Shown here in pieces: positions 1 through 6,667 of a stretch of DNA of 64,000 bases. Below the pieces are notes generated by a model. That model did no database searches. It saw nothing but the letters and a program-made list of their open reading frames with translations, and was not told the DNA's origin. The DNA is from Komarekiella delphini-convector SJRDD-AB1. Lineage in GTDB: Bacteria; Cyanobacteriota; Cyanobacteriia; Cyanobacteriales; Nostocaceae. Position 1 is the stretch's first letter. The number at the start of each line of letters is the position of its first letter. The DNA is taken from positions 184,070-248,069 of the forward strand of contig NZ_VJXY01000005.1 in the NCBI RefSeq assembly GCF_014831675.1, given 5' to 3'. Both the position numbers and the translations under genes were made by a program.

Positions 1-67
1 GGACACAAGGCAACCGTTCTTTTAGAACGGTTGGGCAATAAGACCCGCATAGCGTTCTGAACTTCGG
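1..67. repeat. Dispersed hairpin repeat, copy A
   Basis: These 67 bases are a near-identical reverse complement of 11325-11391, with only a few mismatches. The core is an inverted repeat (AACCGTTCT, short loop, AGAACGGTT) flanked by GGACACAAGG on one side and CCGAAGTTC on the other. It carries no coding capacity that I trust. The window starts inside or at the edge of the element, so its outer end may be missing. Confidence 0.8.
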
Positions 68-110
68 TGGACGCAGAGGCGCACAGAGGAGTCTAGTTTT
101 AAGGCTTGAG

Positions 111-303
111 GTGTTCTGATCTCGAAGTTTCGTGTTCTGATCTCGAAGTTTCGTGTTCTGATCTCGAAGTTTCGTGTTCTGATCTCAAAGTTTCGTGTTC
201 TGATCTCGAAGTTTCGTGTTCTAATCTCGAAGTTTCGTGTTCTGATCTCGAAGTTCTGTGTTCTGATCTCGAAGTTCCGTGCTTTGATCTCGGAGTTCCG
301 TAT
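111..303. repeat. 21-bp tandem repeat array
   Basis: About nine head-to-tail copies of a 21-base unit (core TGTTCTGATCTCGAAGTTTC) run through this stretch. Copies in the middle are nearly identical and the last two or three have drifted. The unit is a multiple of three, so an open frame of a seven-residue repeat (CSDLEVS) runs through it, but nothing else suggests a gene. There are no spacers, so it is not a CRISPR array. Just downstream, 341-376, an 8-base unit (ATTACGAA) is repeated four times. Confidence 0.85.
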
Positions 304-372
304 TCAGAAGCTCAACGTTCGAGTAAAAAGGCCGAAGTTCTAAATTACGAATTACGAATTACGAATTACGAA

Positions 373-1275
373 TTACAATGGTCGTTCGCCAATTGCGATC
401 GCTAACTCAACTAACACTCCACCTCGTACAACTTGGACTTTGACGGTTTGACCAATGCGATCGCCACTATTAAGAAGTGCTAGCACATCACCAGTATCAC
501 TTAGTGTAACACCATCAAATGTTACTAGTACATCCCCAAGCAACACACCAGCGTTATCAGCGGGGCCGGAGGGTTCGACGTTAACGACAATTACTCCGCT
601 AGCAGAAGTTAAATTGAGAGCAGTTTTGAGATTTTTTGGTAAGCGTACAGGTTGCATACCTACACCCAAGTAGCCCTTGGAAATACGTCCTTTTGCTACC
701 AATTGGTCAACGATGCGATCAATTGTAGCAACGGGAATAGTCAGAGCAGTACCGCGCCGTCCTGATGTATTCATGCCTACTACATAACCAGCAGCATCTA
801 CGAGGGGCCCACCTGCAAAGCCAGAGTAAAGGGTGATGTCTGGGCGAATTAACTGGTCAATATTACCACCGCTCATGCTCCGCCAAGCACCACTAACTAC
901 GCTTACCGCACCCATCGCCGCTCGCAAGTCACCTTCGCTACTTCTTGCTAGTCCTAGTACCAGATGACCAACTTTGAGCGTTTTAGTATCGCCAATTTTA
1001 GCCACGGGGATTTCTACATCTTGGAGTTTGAAGACAGCTATATCGGTGCTAGAGTCATGACCGATGGGTGTGACGGGTACAGTGCGCCCATCTGATAGGG
1101 TAATGGTGATTTCGTCATAGCGCTGAAGCGACTCATCAGAGGTAACAATGATCCCATTGCACCAATGAATGCCACTTGGGGAAACACGTCTACCCGCATT
1201 CACAGCAACCACAGCAGTCCCAGCTTGCTCTACAGTGTCAGCTAAACTATTAGACAGATCCAGTAATGAAGACAT
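373..1275 (-). CDS. HtrA/Deg-like trypsin-fold + PDZ protein, catalytic residues lost
   Basis: The 300-residue protein has a trypsin-like domain (about residues 15-195) followed by one PDZ domain (about 203-297), the layout of HtrA/Deg proteases. The conserved segments can be lined up, but the catalytic residues are not all there. The TNNHV segment reads TSDES, so the His is replaced (E48). The acid is kept (D78 in STDIAV). The GNSGG segment reads GFAGG, so the nucleophilic Ser is Ala154. I therefore read it as a pseudoprotease. It has no signal peptide or membrane anchor, unlike most Deg proteins. The ATG at 1275 is preferred; a TTG 15 bases upstream is the only way to extend it. Partners are unknown; a chaperone or scaffold role through the PDZ domain is inference. 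Confidence 0.85.
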   Translation of the reverse strand: MSSLLDLSNSLADTVEQAGTAVVAVNAGRRVSPSGIHWCNGIIVTSDESLQRYDEITITLSDGRTVPVTPIGHDSSTDIAVFKLQDVEIPVAKIGDTKTLKVGHLVLGLARSSEGDLRAAMGAVSVVSGAWRSMSGGNIDQLIRPDITLYSGFAGGPLVDAAGYVVGMNTSGRRGTALTIPVATIDRIVDQLVAKGRISKGYLGVGMQPVRLPKNLKTALNLTSASGVIVVNVEPSGPADNAGVLLGDVLVTFDGVTLSDTGDVLALLNSGDRIGQTVKVQVVRGGVLVELAIAIGERPL

Positions 1276-1385
1276 AAGATTTCTTGGCAAACGTTCTTAG
1301 ATGCTCATATCTTGCCGTTTTCTCCTTACAGTTGACATCAGAAAAATGGGCAGAATTCACCCTGGAAAAATAGCTAGGAAAGGCA

Positions 1386-1430
1386 GCAGGGGGAGCAGGG
1401 GGAGCAGGGGGAGTAGGGGGAGTAGGGGGA
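1386..1430. repeat. 9-bp G-rich tandem repeat
   Basis: Five copies of GCAGGGGGA/GTAGGGGGA lie between the two minus-strand genes. The C-rich heptamer tract at 1451-1483 (ATTCCCC/AATCCCC) follows. Both are the short tandemly repeated repetitive sequences typical of heterocystous cyanobacteria. The multiple-of-three unit opens artificial Gly/Ser and Pro/Ala frames on both strands. Confidence 0.8.
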
Positions 1431-1484
1431 GCAAAAGAATAATTCTCTTTCCCATTCCCCATTCCCCAATCCCCATTCCCCAGC

Positions 1485-2102
1485 CTATTTGAATTGCCGT
1501 TGAATAGCTGTAAATCCTGCGGAGAATAACGCTGCAATTACACTTGCCATAATTACAAGAACTACACAAGCGCCTAAAGCTCCCAAAACTATCACTACCC
1601 CATCTTGCTCAATCATGCCTAGACTAATTACAACTATGGCAACAGCAGGCGGTAGATTACCAAAAGGTATCGGTAGTGCAATGACAATAGCAAGGATGAG
1701 AAACAATAATCCTAGGATGCGTTGCGCTAGAGGTGAAGCGACAAATTTCCAGCGGGGACGAACTATACTCTCGAATTTTTCTAGGATTAACAGAATTTTA
1801 TTTATCAGTTTCTCAAAATCTTTGCGTTTCAACGAGCGATTAGCTATCCAACTTGGTAGCCGAGGTTTGGTAAAACCTAAGAGCAACTGTATTGAAACTA
1901 TCATTAAAGGTAGACCGATAATTGCAGAAACTCCAGCGATAGGTAGTGGTAAAGCTTCTGGTAATGCACAAAAAAGCAAGACAGGAGCAAAAGCGCGATC
2001 GGCCATATCATCTAATAAATCTCTGAAGTATAGACGCTCTCCTGAATGGCGTTCTAAGAAGTCTCGCAGTAATTTGGAGGTCTGCAATTCTTGTTTTGAC
2101 AT
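1485..2102 (-). CDS. ExoD-family integral membrane protein
   Basis: The 205-residue protein fits the ExoD (exopolysaccharide synthesis) family. It has an N-terminal soluble part with the family pattern of a short helical segment then GERLYFRDLLDDMADRAFAP, a hydrophobic helix with LPLPIAGVSAIIGLPLMIV, a charged loop (about 80-125), then a pair of hydrophobic segments around ALPIPFGNLPPAVAIVVISL and the last 35 residues. In rhizobia ExoD affects exopolysaccharide and alkaline tolerance; its biochemical role is unknown. The ATG is at 2102. The stop codon abuts the heptamer repeat tract at 1451-1483. It is on the same strand as the pseudoprotease gene, but 210 bases of repeats separate them, so shared transcription is doubtful. 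Confidence 0.85.
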   Translation of the reverse strand: MSKQELQTSKLLRDFLERHSGERLYFRDLLDDMADRAFAPVLLFCALPEALPLPIAGVSAIIGLPLMIVSIQLLLGFTKPRLPSWIANRSLKRKDFEKLINKILLILEKFESIVRPRWKFVASPLAQRILGLLFLILAIVIALPIPFGNLPPAVAIVVISLGMIEQDGVVIVLGALGACVVLVIMASVIAALFSAGFTAIQRQFK

Positions 2103-2339
2103 GCTTTAATGGTCTGTATTGAAAAAGGTGCGATCGCTATTAAGGATTAAGAACAGAGTCAACTACTGAATTCTATATCCTGCGTTAAGGCTTCAATCCC
2201 AGCCCATAGTAAGACTTTTGATTCTCTTCCACTCCATTCCAGGGAGTAAAAAGTCACTGTAAGCAAAAAATAGCCAGTACACGACGGCATAAATAAACCA
2301 CCCATTCCCCATTCCCCATGCCCTTGTAAGCGAAGTTTT

Positions 2340-3029
2340 CTATATCAGCTTCTCTTCAATTATTTCCTTAAATAGCTCGTCTAATAATTCGCCTGCTAGC
2401 TCTAAAGAAGTCAACACTCGATAAGCCAAACGTGCTATTTCAGGAGATGGAAATTCTATATCAGGAACCATAATTACACACATCCCAGCCGTAAAAGCAG
2501 CTTTTACTCCTACAGATGAATCTTCAAAAACCATACACTGCAAAGGAACAACATTAATTCTGCGACTAACTTCTAGAAAAATATCTGGAGCTGGCTTGCC
2601 CTCGGCAACATCTTCACTCGTTACAATAGTCGTGAAATATTGCTGAATACCTGCGTTGGTTAAACGTCGGATTGTTCTAATTCGAGATGTCCCAGTTGCC
2701 AATGCAATAGTTACTCCTAGGTTATTTAGTTTGTTGAGTACATCTAATACACCGGCTTTTACTGGCAGACCTTCTTGCATTTCTCGTTCATCGCCAATTT
2801 TAATCCGTTGTGCTGTCACTGACGCAAAAGGAAAGCTTTCACCATATCTTTTTTTTAGTATTTTTTCCCGCCATGATAAGTCTCGACCAACAAACTCATC
2901 ATAAAAGTTGTCACTCATGACATAGCCATGATTTTCTAGGGCCTGCTTCCAAGCCCATCGAGCAATACTTTCCGTATCAAAAAGCAGACCATCCATGTCA
3001 AAAATTACGGCTCGGAAACTTGGTGACAC
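2340..3029 (-). CDS. HAD-superfamily phosphatase (beta-phosphoglucomutase-like)
   Basis: The 229-residue protein has all HAD motifs: motif I FDMDGLLFDTES (nucleophile D10 and acid D12), motif II LATGTS, the Lys of motif III in EGKPAPDIF, and motif IV VFEDSSVGVKAA. The helical cap between residues 15 and 95 and the overall length match the subfamily of beta-phosphoglucomutase, phosphoglycolate phosphatase and CbbY. The substrate cannot be told from sequence. The start is a GTG at 3029, preceded by AAAGGACT at suitable spacing; an ATG two bases upstream is out of frame. Transcribed alone; 237 bases separate it from the ExoD-like gene. Confidence 0.9.
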   Translation of the reverse strand: MSPSFRAVIFDMDGLLFDTESIARWAWKQALENHGYVMSDNFYDEFVGRDLSWREKILKKRYGESFPFASVTAQRIKIGDEREMQEGLPVKAGVLDVLNKLNNLGVTIALATGTSRIRTIRRLTNAGIQQYFTTIVTSEDVAEGKPAPDIFLEVSRRINVVPLQCMVFEDSSVGVKAAFTAGMCVIMVPDIEFPSPEIARLAYRVLTSLELAGELLDELFKEIIEEKLI

Positions 3030-3177
3030 ATTAAGTCCTTTGATTACAGCTTGACAATATCGAACTATGTAATTATGCCCTTCTTGGTAGTCTGAAACTT
3101 AATTAGCTTAATAATTGTCAGTGAAACCCAACAAAGGTTTAAAAACGTTAAATTGATAAATAAAACCCGAAACCCTG

Positions 3178-3203
3178 TAGAGACGTTACATGTAACGTCT
3201 CTA
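3178..3203. repeat. Perfect 26-bp palindrome (AGAGACGTTACA type)
   Basis: TAGAGACGTTACA is followed directly by its reverse complement. It belongs to the same family as 6567-6595. It lies between the divergent HAD and HemD-like genes, so it is probably a dispersed repeat and not a terminator. Confidence 0.8.
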
Positions 3204-3314
3204 TATGTGATTCTTTAATTTGCGTACCTAGTGACATCAATCATCAAACTTCCTCTAACTGAAATGAGGAAAATAGAGCATAGCTTTTAAAATAAGAACA
3301 GGCTAACTAAAAAT

Positions 3315-4187
3315 ATGGTAAATATCCAAAAATCTGCCCTTAACTCCAAATCTGGAGAAATCAATCTGTTAACTCCATCTAGTAAATTACCTTTGTATGG
3401 CAAAAGGATTTTAGTTACAGCCCCAAGAAACTATGCTGCTAGATTCTCTGAACAAATCATTAAAAAAGGTGGACTTCCGGTGATCATGCCAACTATCGAA
3501 ACCTGCCATCTATTAAACTACATTGAGTTAGATACTGCTCTCAAAAAAATAGATGCATTCGACTGGATTCTCTTTACTAGTAGAAACGGCATTACTGCAT
3601 TTTTTGACCGGATGAATGATTTACAGATTTCCACGTCTGTGCTACAAAATTGTCAATTGTGTGCTTTAGGAAAAGACTCAGAAAGCTTATTATCTTTTTG
3701 TGGCCAGGTGGATTTGATACCGACAGAATCTAGTCCAGCCGGAATTGTGACAGAACTAGCAAAAATTCCTCAAATTAATCAGAAACAAGTGCTAATACCT
3801 GCTCCTGAAGTTGTTGGTTTGCCTGAGCCTAATGTCATACCGAACTTAATTTCAGAATTGCAGAAATTGGGTATACAAGCAACTCGCGTACCCACATATA
3901 TTACGCAGAGTTTAGACAAAAATATATATAGTGTTGAATTAAACCTAATTCGTCAAGGAATGATAGATGTAATTGCTTTTAGTAGCACGGCAGAAGTGGA
4001 AAGTTTTTTGACAATGATCAACTCACAAAATGATTATGAACATTGTGTTGTTGCTTGTTTTGGCCCTTATACAACTGCCAATGCCCAAAAGTTAGGTGTA
4101 AATGTTTCTATCGTTTCAAAAGATTATAGTTCATTTGAGGGATTTGCTGAAGCGATCGCGGAATTTTTCACTCTGGCTTCCAGATAA
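3315..4187 (+). CDS. Uroporphyrinogen-III synthase (HemD)-like protein
   Basis: The 290-residue protein resembles HemD, which cyclises hydroxymethylbilane with inversion of ring D in the tetrapyrrole pathway. The two-lobed HemD pattern is visible: GKRILVTAPRNYAARFSEQI at about residues 29-48, DWILFTSRNGITAFFDRM in lobe 1, and IDVIAFSSTAEVESFLTMI then VVACFGPYTTANAQKLGV near the C-terminus. HemD sequences are poorly conserved and the active site tolerates change, so function is inferred from fold pattern only. An N-terminal tail of about 28 residues is longer than usual. Cyanobacteria normally carry a housekeeping hemD elsewhere, so this could be a paralogue with another job. ATG start at 3315; monocistronic. 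Confidence 0.75.
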   Translation: MVNIQKSALNSKSGEINLLTPSSKLPLYGKRILVTAPRNYAARFSEQIIKKGGLPVIMPTIETCHLLNYIELDTALKKIDAFDWILFTSRNGITAFFDRMNDLQISTSVLQNCQLCALGKDSESLLSFCGQVDLIPTESSPAGIVTELAKIPQINQKQVLIPAPEVVGLPEPNVIPNLISELQKLGIQATRVPTYITQSLDKNIYSVELNLIRQGMIDVIAFSSTAEVESFLTMINSQNDYEHCVVACFGPYTTANAQKLGVNVSIVSKDYSSFEGFAEAIAEFFTLASR

Positions 4188-4275
4188 AAAAGCCAGATTA
4201 TGGTAGTTTTCAATCAGATATCTCTGTGCCCGTATAATCTGATCTTATCTGAAAAACATGAAGTAAGGAACAAAA

Positions 4276-4536
4276 ATGGAATTTGATTTTACAACCACTC
4301 TTGGGCTAGTAGCAGGAGTACTGACTACTATCGCCTATGTGCCTCAACTCATTAAAACTTGGCAGTCAAAGTCAGCCCATGACCTTTCTTGGAGTATGTT
4401 AATTATTCTGTGTACAGGTATTATTTTATGGTTAGTTTATGGTACTTCTGTTCATGATGTACCCATTATTGCGGCTAATGTCGTCACTTTAGTTCTGGCT
4501 ACTGTGATTTTGGTGCTGAAGATCAAGTACAGGTAA
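4276..4536 (+). CDS. SemiSWEET-type sugar transporter (PQ-loop protein)
   Basis: The 86-residue protein has three transmembrane helices, the exact size of a bacterial SemiSWEET, which works as a dimer to move small sugars down their gradient. The signature PQ motif is in AYVPQLIKTWQSKSAHDLSW at the end of helix 1. Helix 2 holds ILCTGIILWLVYG and helix 3 NVVTLVLATVILVLKI. The ATG is preceded by AAGTAAGGAA, a fair ribosome site. Substrate (glucose or sucrose in characterised members) cannot be read from the sequence. 88 bases after the HemD-like gene and 106 before the ferredoxin gene; probably its own unit. Confidence 0.9.
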   Translation: MEFDFTTTLGLVAGVLTTIAYVPQLIKTWQSKSAHDLSWSMLIILCTGIILWLVYGTSVHDVPIIAANVVTLVLATVILVLKIKYR

Positions 4537-4642
4537 ACTATCTCTACTAACCGTTTCTGAATGTGGAGCAGTAAAGTCTAGACTAGTAGCACGTAAACCC
4601 GTAGTATCGAAAATGGAGTTTATGTAAGAGCGGGATTGTTGC

Positions 4643-4942
4643 ATGGCAACTTATAAGGTCAGATTATTTAACAAAGCTGAAGGGATAGATGAAACAATTG
4701 AAGTTGCTGACGATGAGTACATTCTAGACGCTGCCGAAGAACAAGGTTTAGACTTACCCTACTCGTGTCGTTCTGGTTCTTGTTCTAGCTGCAACGGTAA
4801 GCTAATTTCAGGTTCAGTTGATCAGTCAGATCAAAACTTCTTAGATGACGATCAAATTGCCGACGGAAATGTCCTAACCTGTTATGCCTATCCCACTTCA
4901 GACTGCACCATCGAAACCCATCGAGAGGATGCGCTAAACTAA
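4643..4942 (+). CDS. petF: Plant-type [2Fe-2S] ferredoxin
   Basis: The 99-residue protein is a soluble plant-type ferredoxin that passes electrons from photosystem I to reductases such as FNR. The cluster ligands are in [13 protein letters not shown] (the three cysteines of CX4CX2C) and the fourth in [11 protein letters not shown]. The segments [19 protein letters not shown] and [14 protein letters not shown] are close to PetF. The loop SGSCSSC, and an extra Cys in TSDCTIETH, resemble the heterocyst ferredoxin FdxH more than PetF, so it may be a minor isoform. ATG at 4643. A strong hairpin terminator follows at 4977-5000. Confidence 0.93.
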   Translation: MATYKVRLFNKAEGIDETIEVADDEYILDAAEEQGLDLPYSCRSGSCSSCNGKLISGSVDQSDQNFLDDDQIADGNVLTCYAYPTSDCTIETHREDALN

Positions 4943-4976
4943 CAAGTCTGTACAAGCGTAATAATTCTCACTAAAA

Positions 4977-5000
4977 AGCGCTCTCCTTTTGGAGAGCGCT
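4977..5000. terminator. Bidirectional hairpin terminator
   Basis: AGCGCTCTCC, loop TTTT, GGAGAGCGCT is a perfect 10-bp stem between the converging ferredoxin and hsp20 genes. An A-run before the stem gives a U-run on the minus transcript; the plus side is less U-rich. Confidence 0.8.
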
Positions 5001-5043
5001 GTTAATTTAGTTCAACGGCATTGATTACATATCAAAGTGCAAA

Positions 5044-5493
5044 TTAGCCAGCTGATGCCAAATTAACTTTGACAACCTTGTTCTTTTCTTCTTCAGCTTT
5101 AGGTAGCGTTAGATTCAAGATGCCATCTTTATATTCTGCGGTGACATTGGTATTTTGAATCCGCACAGATAAAGGAATTACACGTTGGAATTTACCATAG
5201 TGAAATTCGCTCTTGATTACACCTTTATCTTCAGTTTTAGCTTCAGACTTCCGCTCACCACTCAGGTATACGGCATTTTGTGTAACTTGTAAATCCAGGT
5301 CTTTGGCTTCAATTCCTGGAAGTTCTAGTTTCAGATGAATTGCGTCTTCAGTCTCTTTTAACTCAGCAGCGGGAACTCTGGAGAAGCCTCTTTCAACAAA
5401 TGCGGATGGTAAGGTATCTTCATCAAATAAGCGATTGATTTGACGTTGCATTGTGTTAAATTCTTGCCAAGGGTTCCAACGTACTAGTGTCAT
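5044..5493 (-). CDS. Small heat shock protein (Hsp20 family)
   Basis: The 149-residue protein is an ATP-independent holdase. The N-terminal arm MTLVRWNPWQEFNTMQRQIN is typical of cyanobacterial HspA proteins. The alpha-crystallin domain runs from about residue 40 to 140, with LKLELPGIEAKDLDLQVT, SGERKSE and the conserved AEYKDGILNLTLPK near the end. The start is the ATG at 5493, with GAGG eight bases ahead; the frame stays open for another 15 codons upstream, but these lack a ribosome site and family similarity. I see no CIRCE element upstream. Confidence 0.93.
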   Translation of the reverse strand: MTLVRWNPWQEFNTMQRQINRLFDEDTLPSAFVERGFSRVPAAELKETEDAIHLKLELPGIEAKDLDLQVTQNAVYLSGERKSEAKTEDKGVIKSEFHYGKFQRVIPLSVRIQNTNVTAEYKDGILNLTLPKAEEEKNKVVKVNLASAG

Positions 5494-5963
5494 ATTTTTA
5501 CCTCGTATAATTTGATGAGTATTTTTGTGACCAACCAATTCAGGATTTAATTCCTTGCTTTGTTCTCATAGTATTAATAAATAATAGTGGTGTAAATTCG
5601 GTTTTTATCACTTCGTTGATGATGATTTCCGAACATCAATGAAGGTACGGTAATCTGAAATCTTTTTGGTTCGGTAAACTCGACAAAAGTAGACTTGAAA
5701 TATTAATGTTGTTTTTAGATATGGTGAATAAACCCAGATAACCTATGCCTCAAGCTGTGGCTCAGAAAGGCTTTCCGACAATGCCCACTCTAACGAGCGT
5801 AATTTAGTACCATTTTCTGTGAAACAATATAAAGTATCCCAATTTGGTATTATGAGCAAAATATTAAGAGATATACGCAGGTAATAGTAATAGCTGGACT
5901 TATTGCTTTTTTTTATTTTGATAGAGATAATAAAAGACTCATAAGCAACCGTTCATAATATAT
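5494..5963. other. Intergenic region, divergent promoters presumed
   Basis: 470 AT-rich bases separate the minus-strand hsp20 gene from the plus-strand SMR gene. I see no open frame, RNA gene or strong repeat. The promoters of both genes must lie here, but I cannot assign their boxes with confidence. Confidence 0.5.
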
Positions 5964-6284
5964 ATGTCAATAAGTTGGGTTTACTTAATTGCAGCGATCC
6001 TCTTTGAAGTTTCAGGCACAACTTGCATGAAATTATCGCAAGGATTTACTAGAATAGTCCCTTCAGTATTAATATTTGTCTTCTATGGACTTTGTTTTAC
6101 TTTTTTGACGTTTTCCCTCAAAAGACTAGAAGTAAGCGTAGCTTATTCTGTCTGGGCTGGATTGGGAACTATTCTAATTGCTACCATTGGTATTATTTGG
6201 TTTCGTGAATCTGCTACACTCATAAAACTTGTATCAATCGCCTTGATAATCATGGGTGTAATCGGCATAAATTCAGGCAAATAA
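5964..6284 (+). CDS. Small multidrug resistance (SMR) efflux protein
   Basis: The 106-residue protein has four hydrophobic helices and the SMR pattern. The essential membrane-embedded Glu sits in helix 1 (YLIAAILFEVSGTTCMKLS). AYSVWAGLGTILIATIGIIWF in helix 3 is the family signature shared with EmrE, QacC and SugE. It would work as an antiparallel dimer, exchanging protons for hydrophobic cations, guanidinium or polyamines; the WAGLG segment occurs in both drug and guanidinium types, so I cannot choose. I see no guanidine riboswitch upstream. A terminator follows five bases after the stop. Confidence 0.92.
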   Translation: MSISWVYLIAAILFEVSGTTCMKLSQGFTRIVPSVLIFVFYGLCFTFLTFSLKRLEVSVAYSVWAGLGTILIATIGIIWFRESATLIKLVSIALIIMGVIGINSGK

Positions 6285-6288
6285 AAAA

Positions 6289-6318
6289 TACCTCGCCTTT
6301 GTCAACATAGGCGAGGTA
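6289..6318 (+). terminator. Hairpin terminator after SMR gene
   Basis: TACCTCGCCT, a ten-base loop, then AGGCGAGGTA gives a perfect 10-bp stem directly after the SMR stop codon. The U-tract after it is weak (AATAAA), so it may be processing-stable and not a strict terminator. Confidence 0.7.
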
Positions 6319-6566
6319 AATAAACCAAAACTGATCATTTTACTTGTTGCTGCTGTAATAAATACACCAGCAATTTACGTTGTTCCGCTAGCCTAGCAAA
6401 ATGAGCAGACTTTGCTAAATGCTTTTGAAAATATAGTAAACCTCGGTATATATAGCCCACAAGTAATTGACTTTTAATACTTTAACAGAGACAGTCAAAG
6501 ACATGTAGCCAATTTGGCTGGTTTCTTTATACACTGAACGAGGAAAAATATTGGTAGGGATCATTC

Positions 6567-6595
6567 GTAGAGACGTTGCATTGCAACGTCTCTAC
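6567..6595. repeat. 29-bp palindrome (GTAGAGACGTTGCA type)
   Basis: GTAGAGACGTTGCA, one base, then its exact reverse complement. It is a sister of the palindrome at 3178-3203 and lies in the 382-base gap between the convergent SMR and oxidoreductase genes. The rest of that gap (6319-6667) shows nothing I can name. Confidence 0.8.
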
Positions 6596-6667
6596 AGTCG
6601 TTTTACCGAAAATAAATCGGGTTTTTGCGATTACCGAATCAATGCTCTAGTCCCCAGCCCCCCTACT

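Noticed and set aside
111-303. Possible CRISPR array
   Set aside because: The 21-bp units are contiguous with no spacers.
106-405. Open frame of 99 codons with repeated CSDLEVS residues
   Set aside because: It is a by-product of the 21-bp tandem repeat. There is no ribosome site and no non-repeat sequence with coding character.
1615-2109. Plus-strand frame of 164 codons opposite the ExoD-like gene
   Set aside because: It is a shadow of the membrane-protein gene and has a composition rich in Arg/Ser with no motif.
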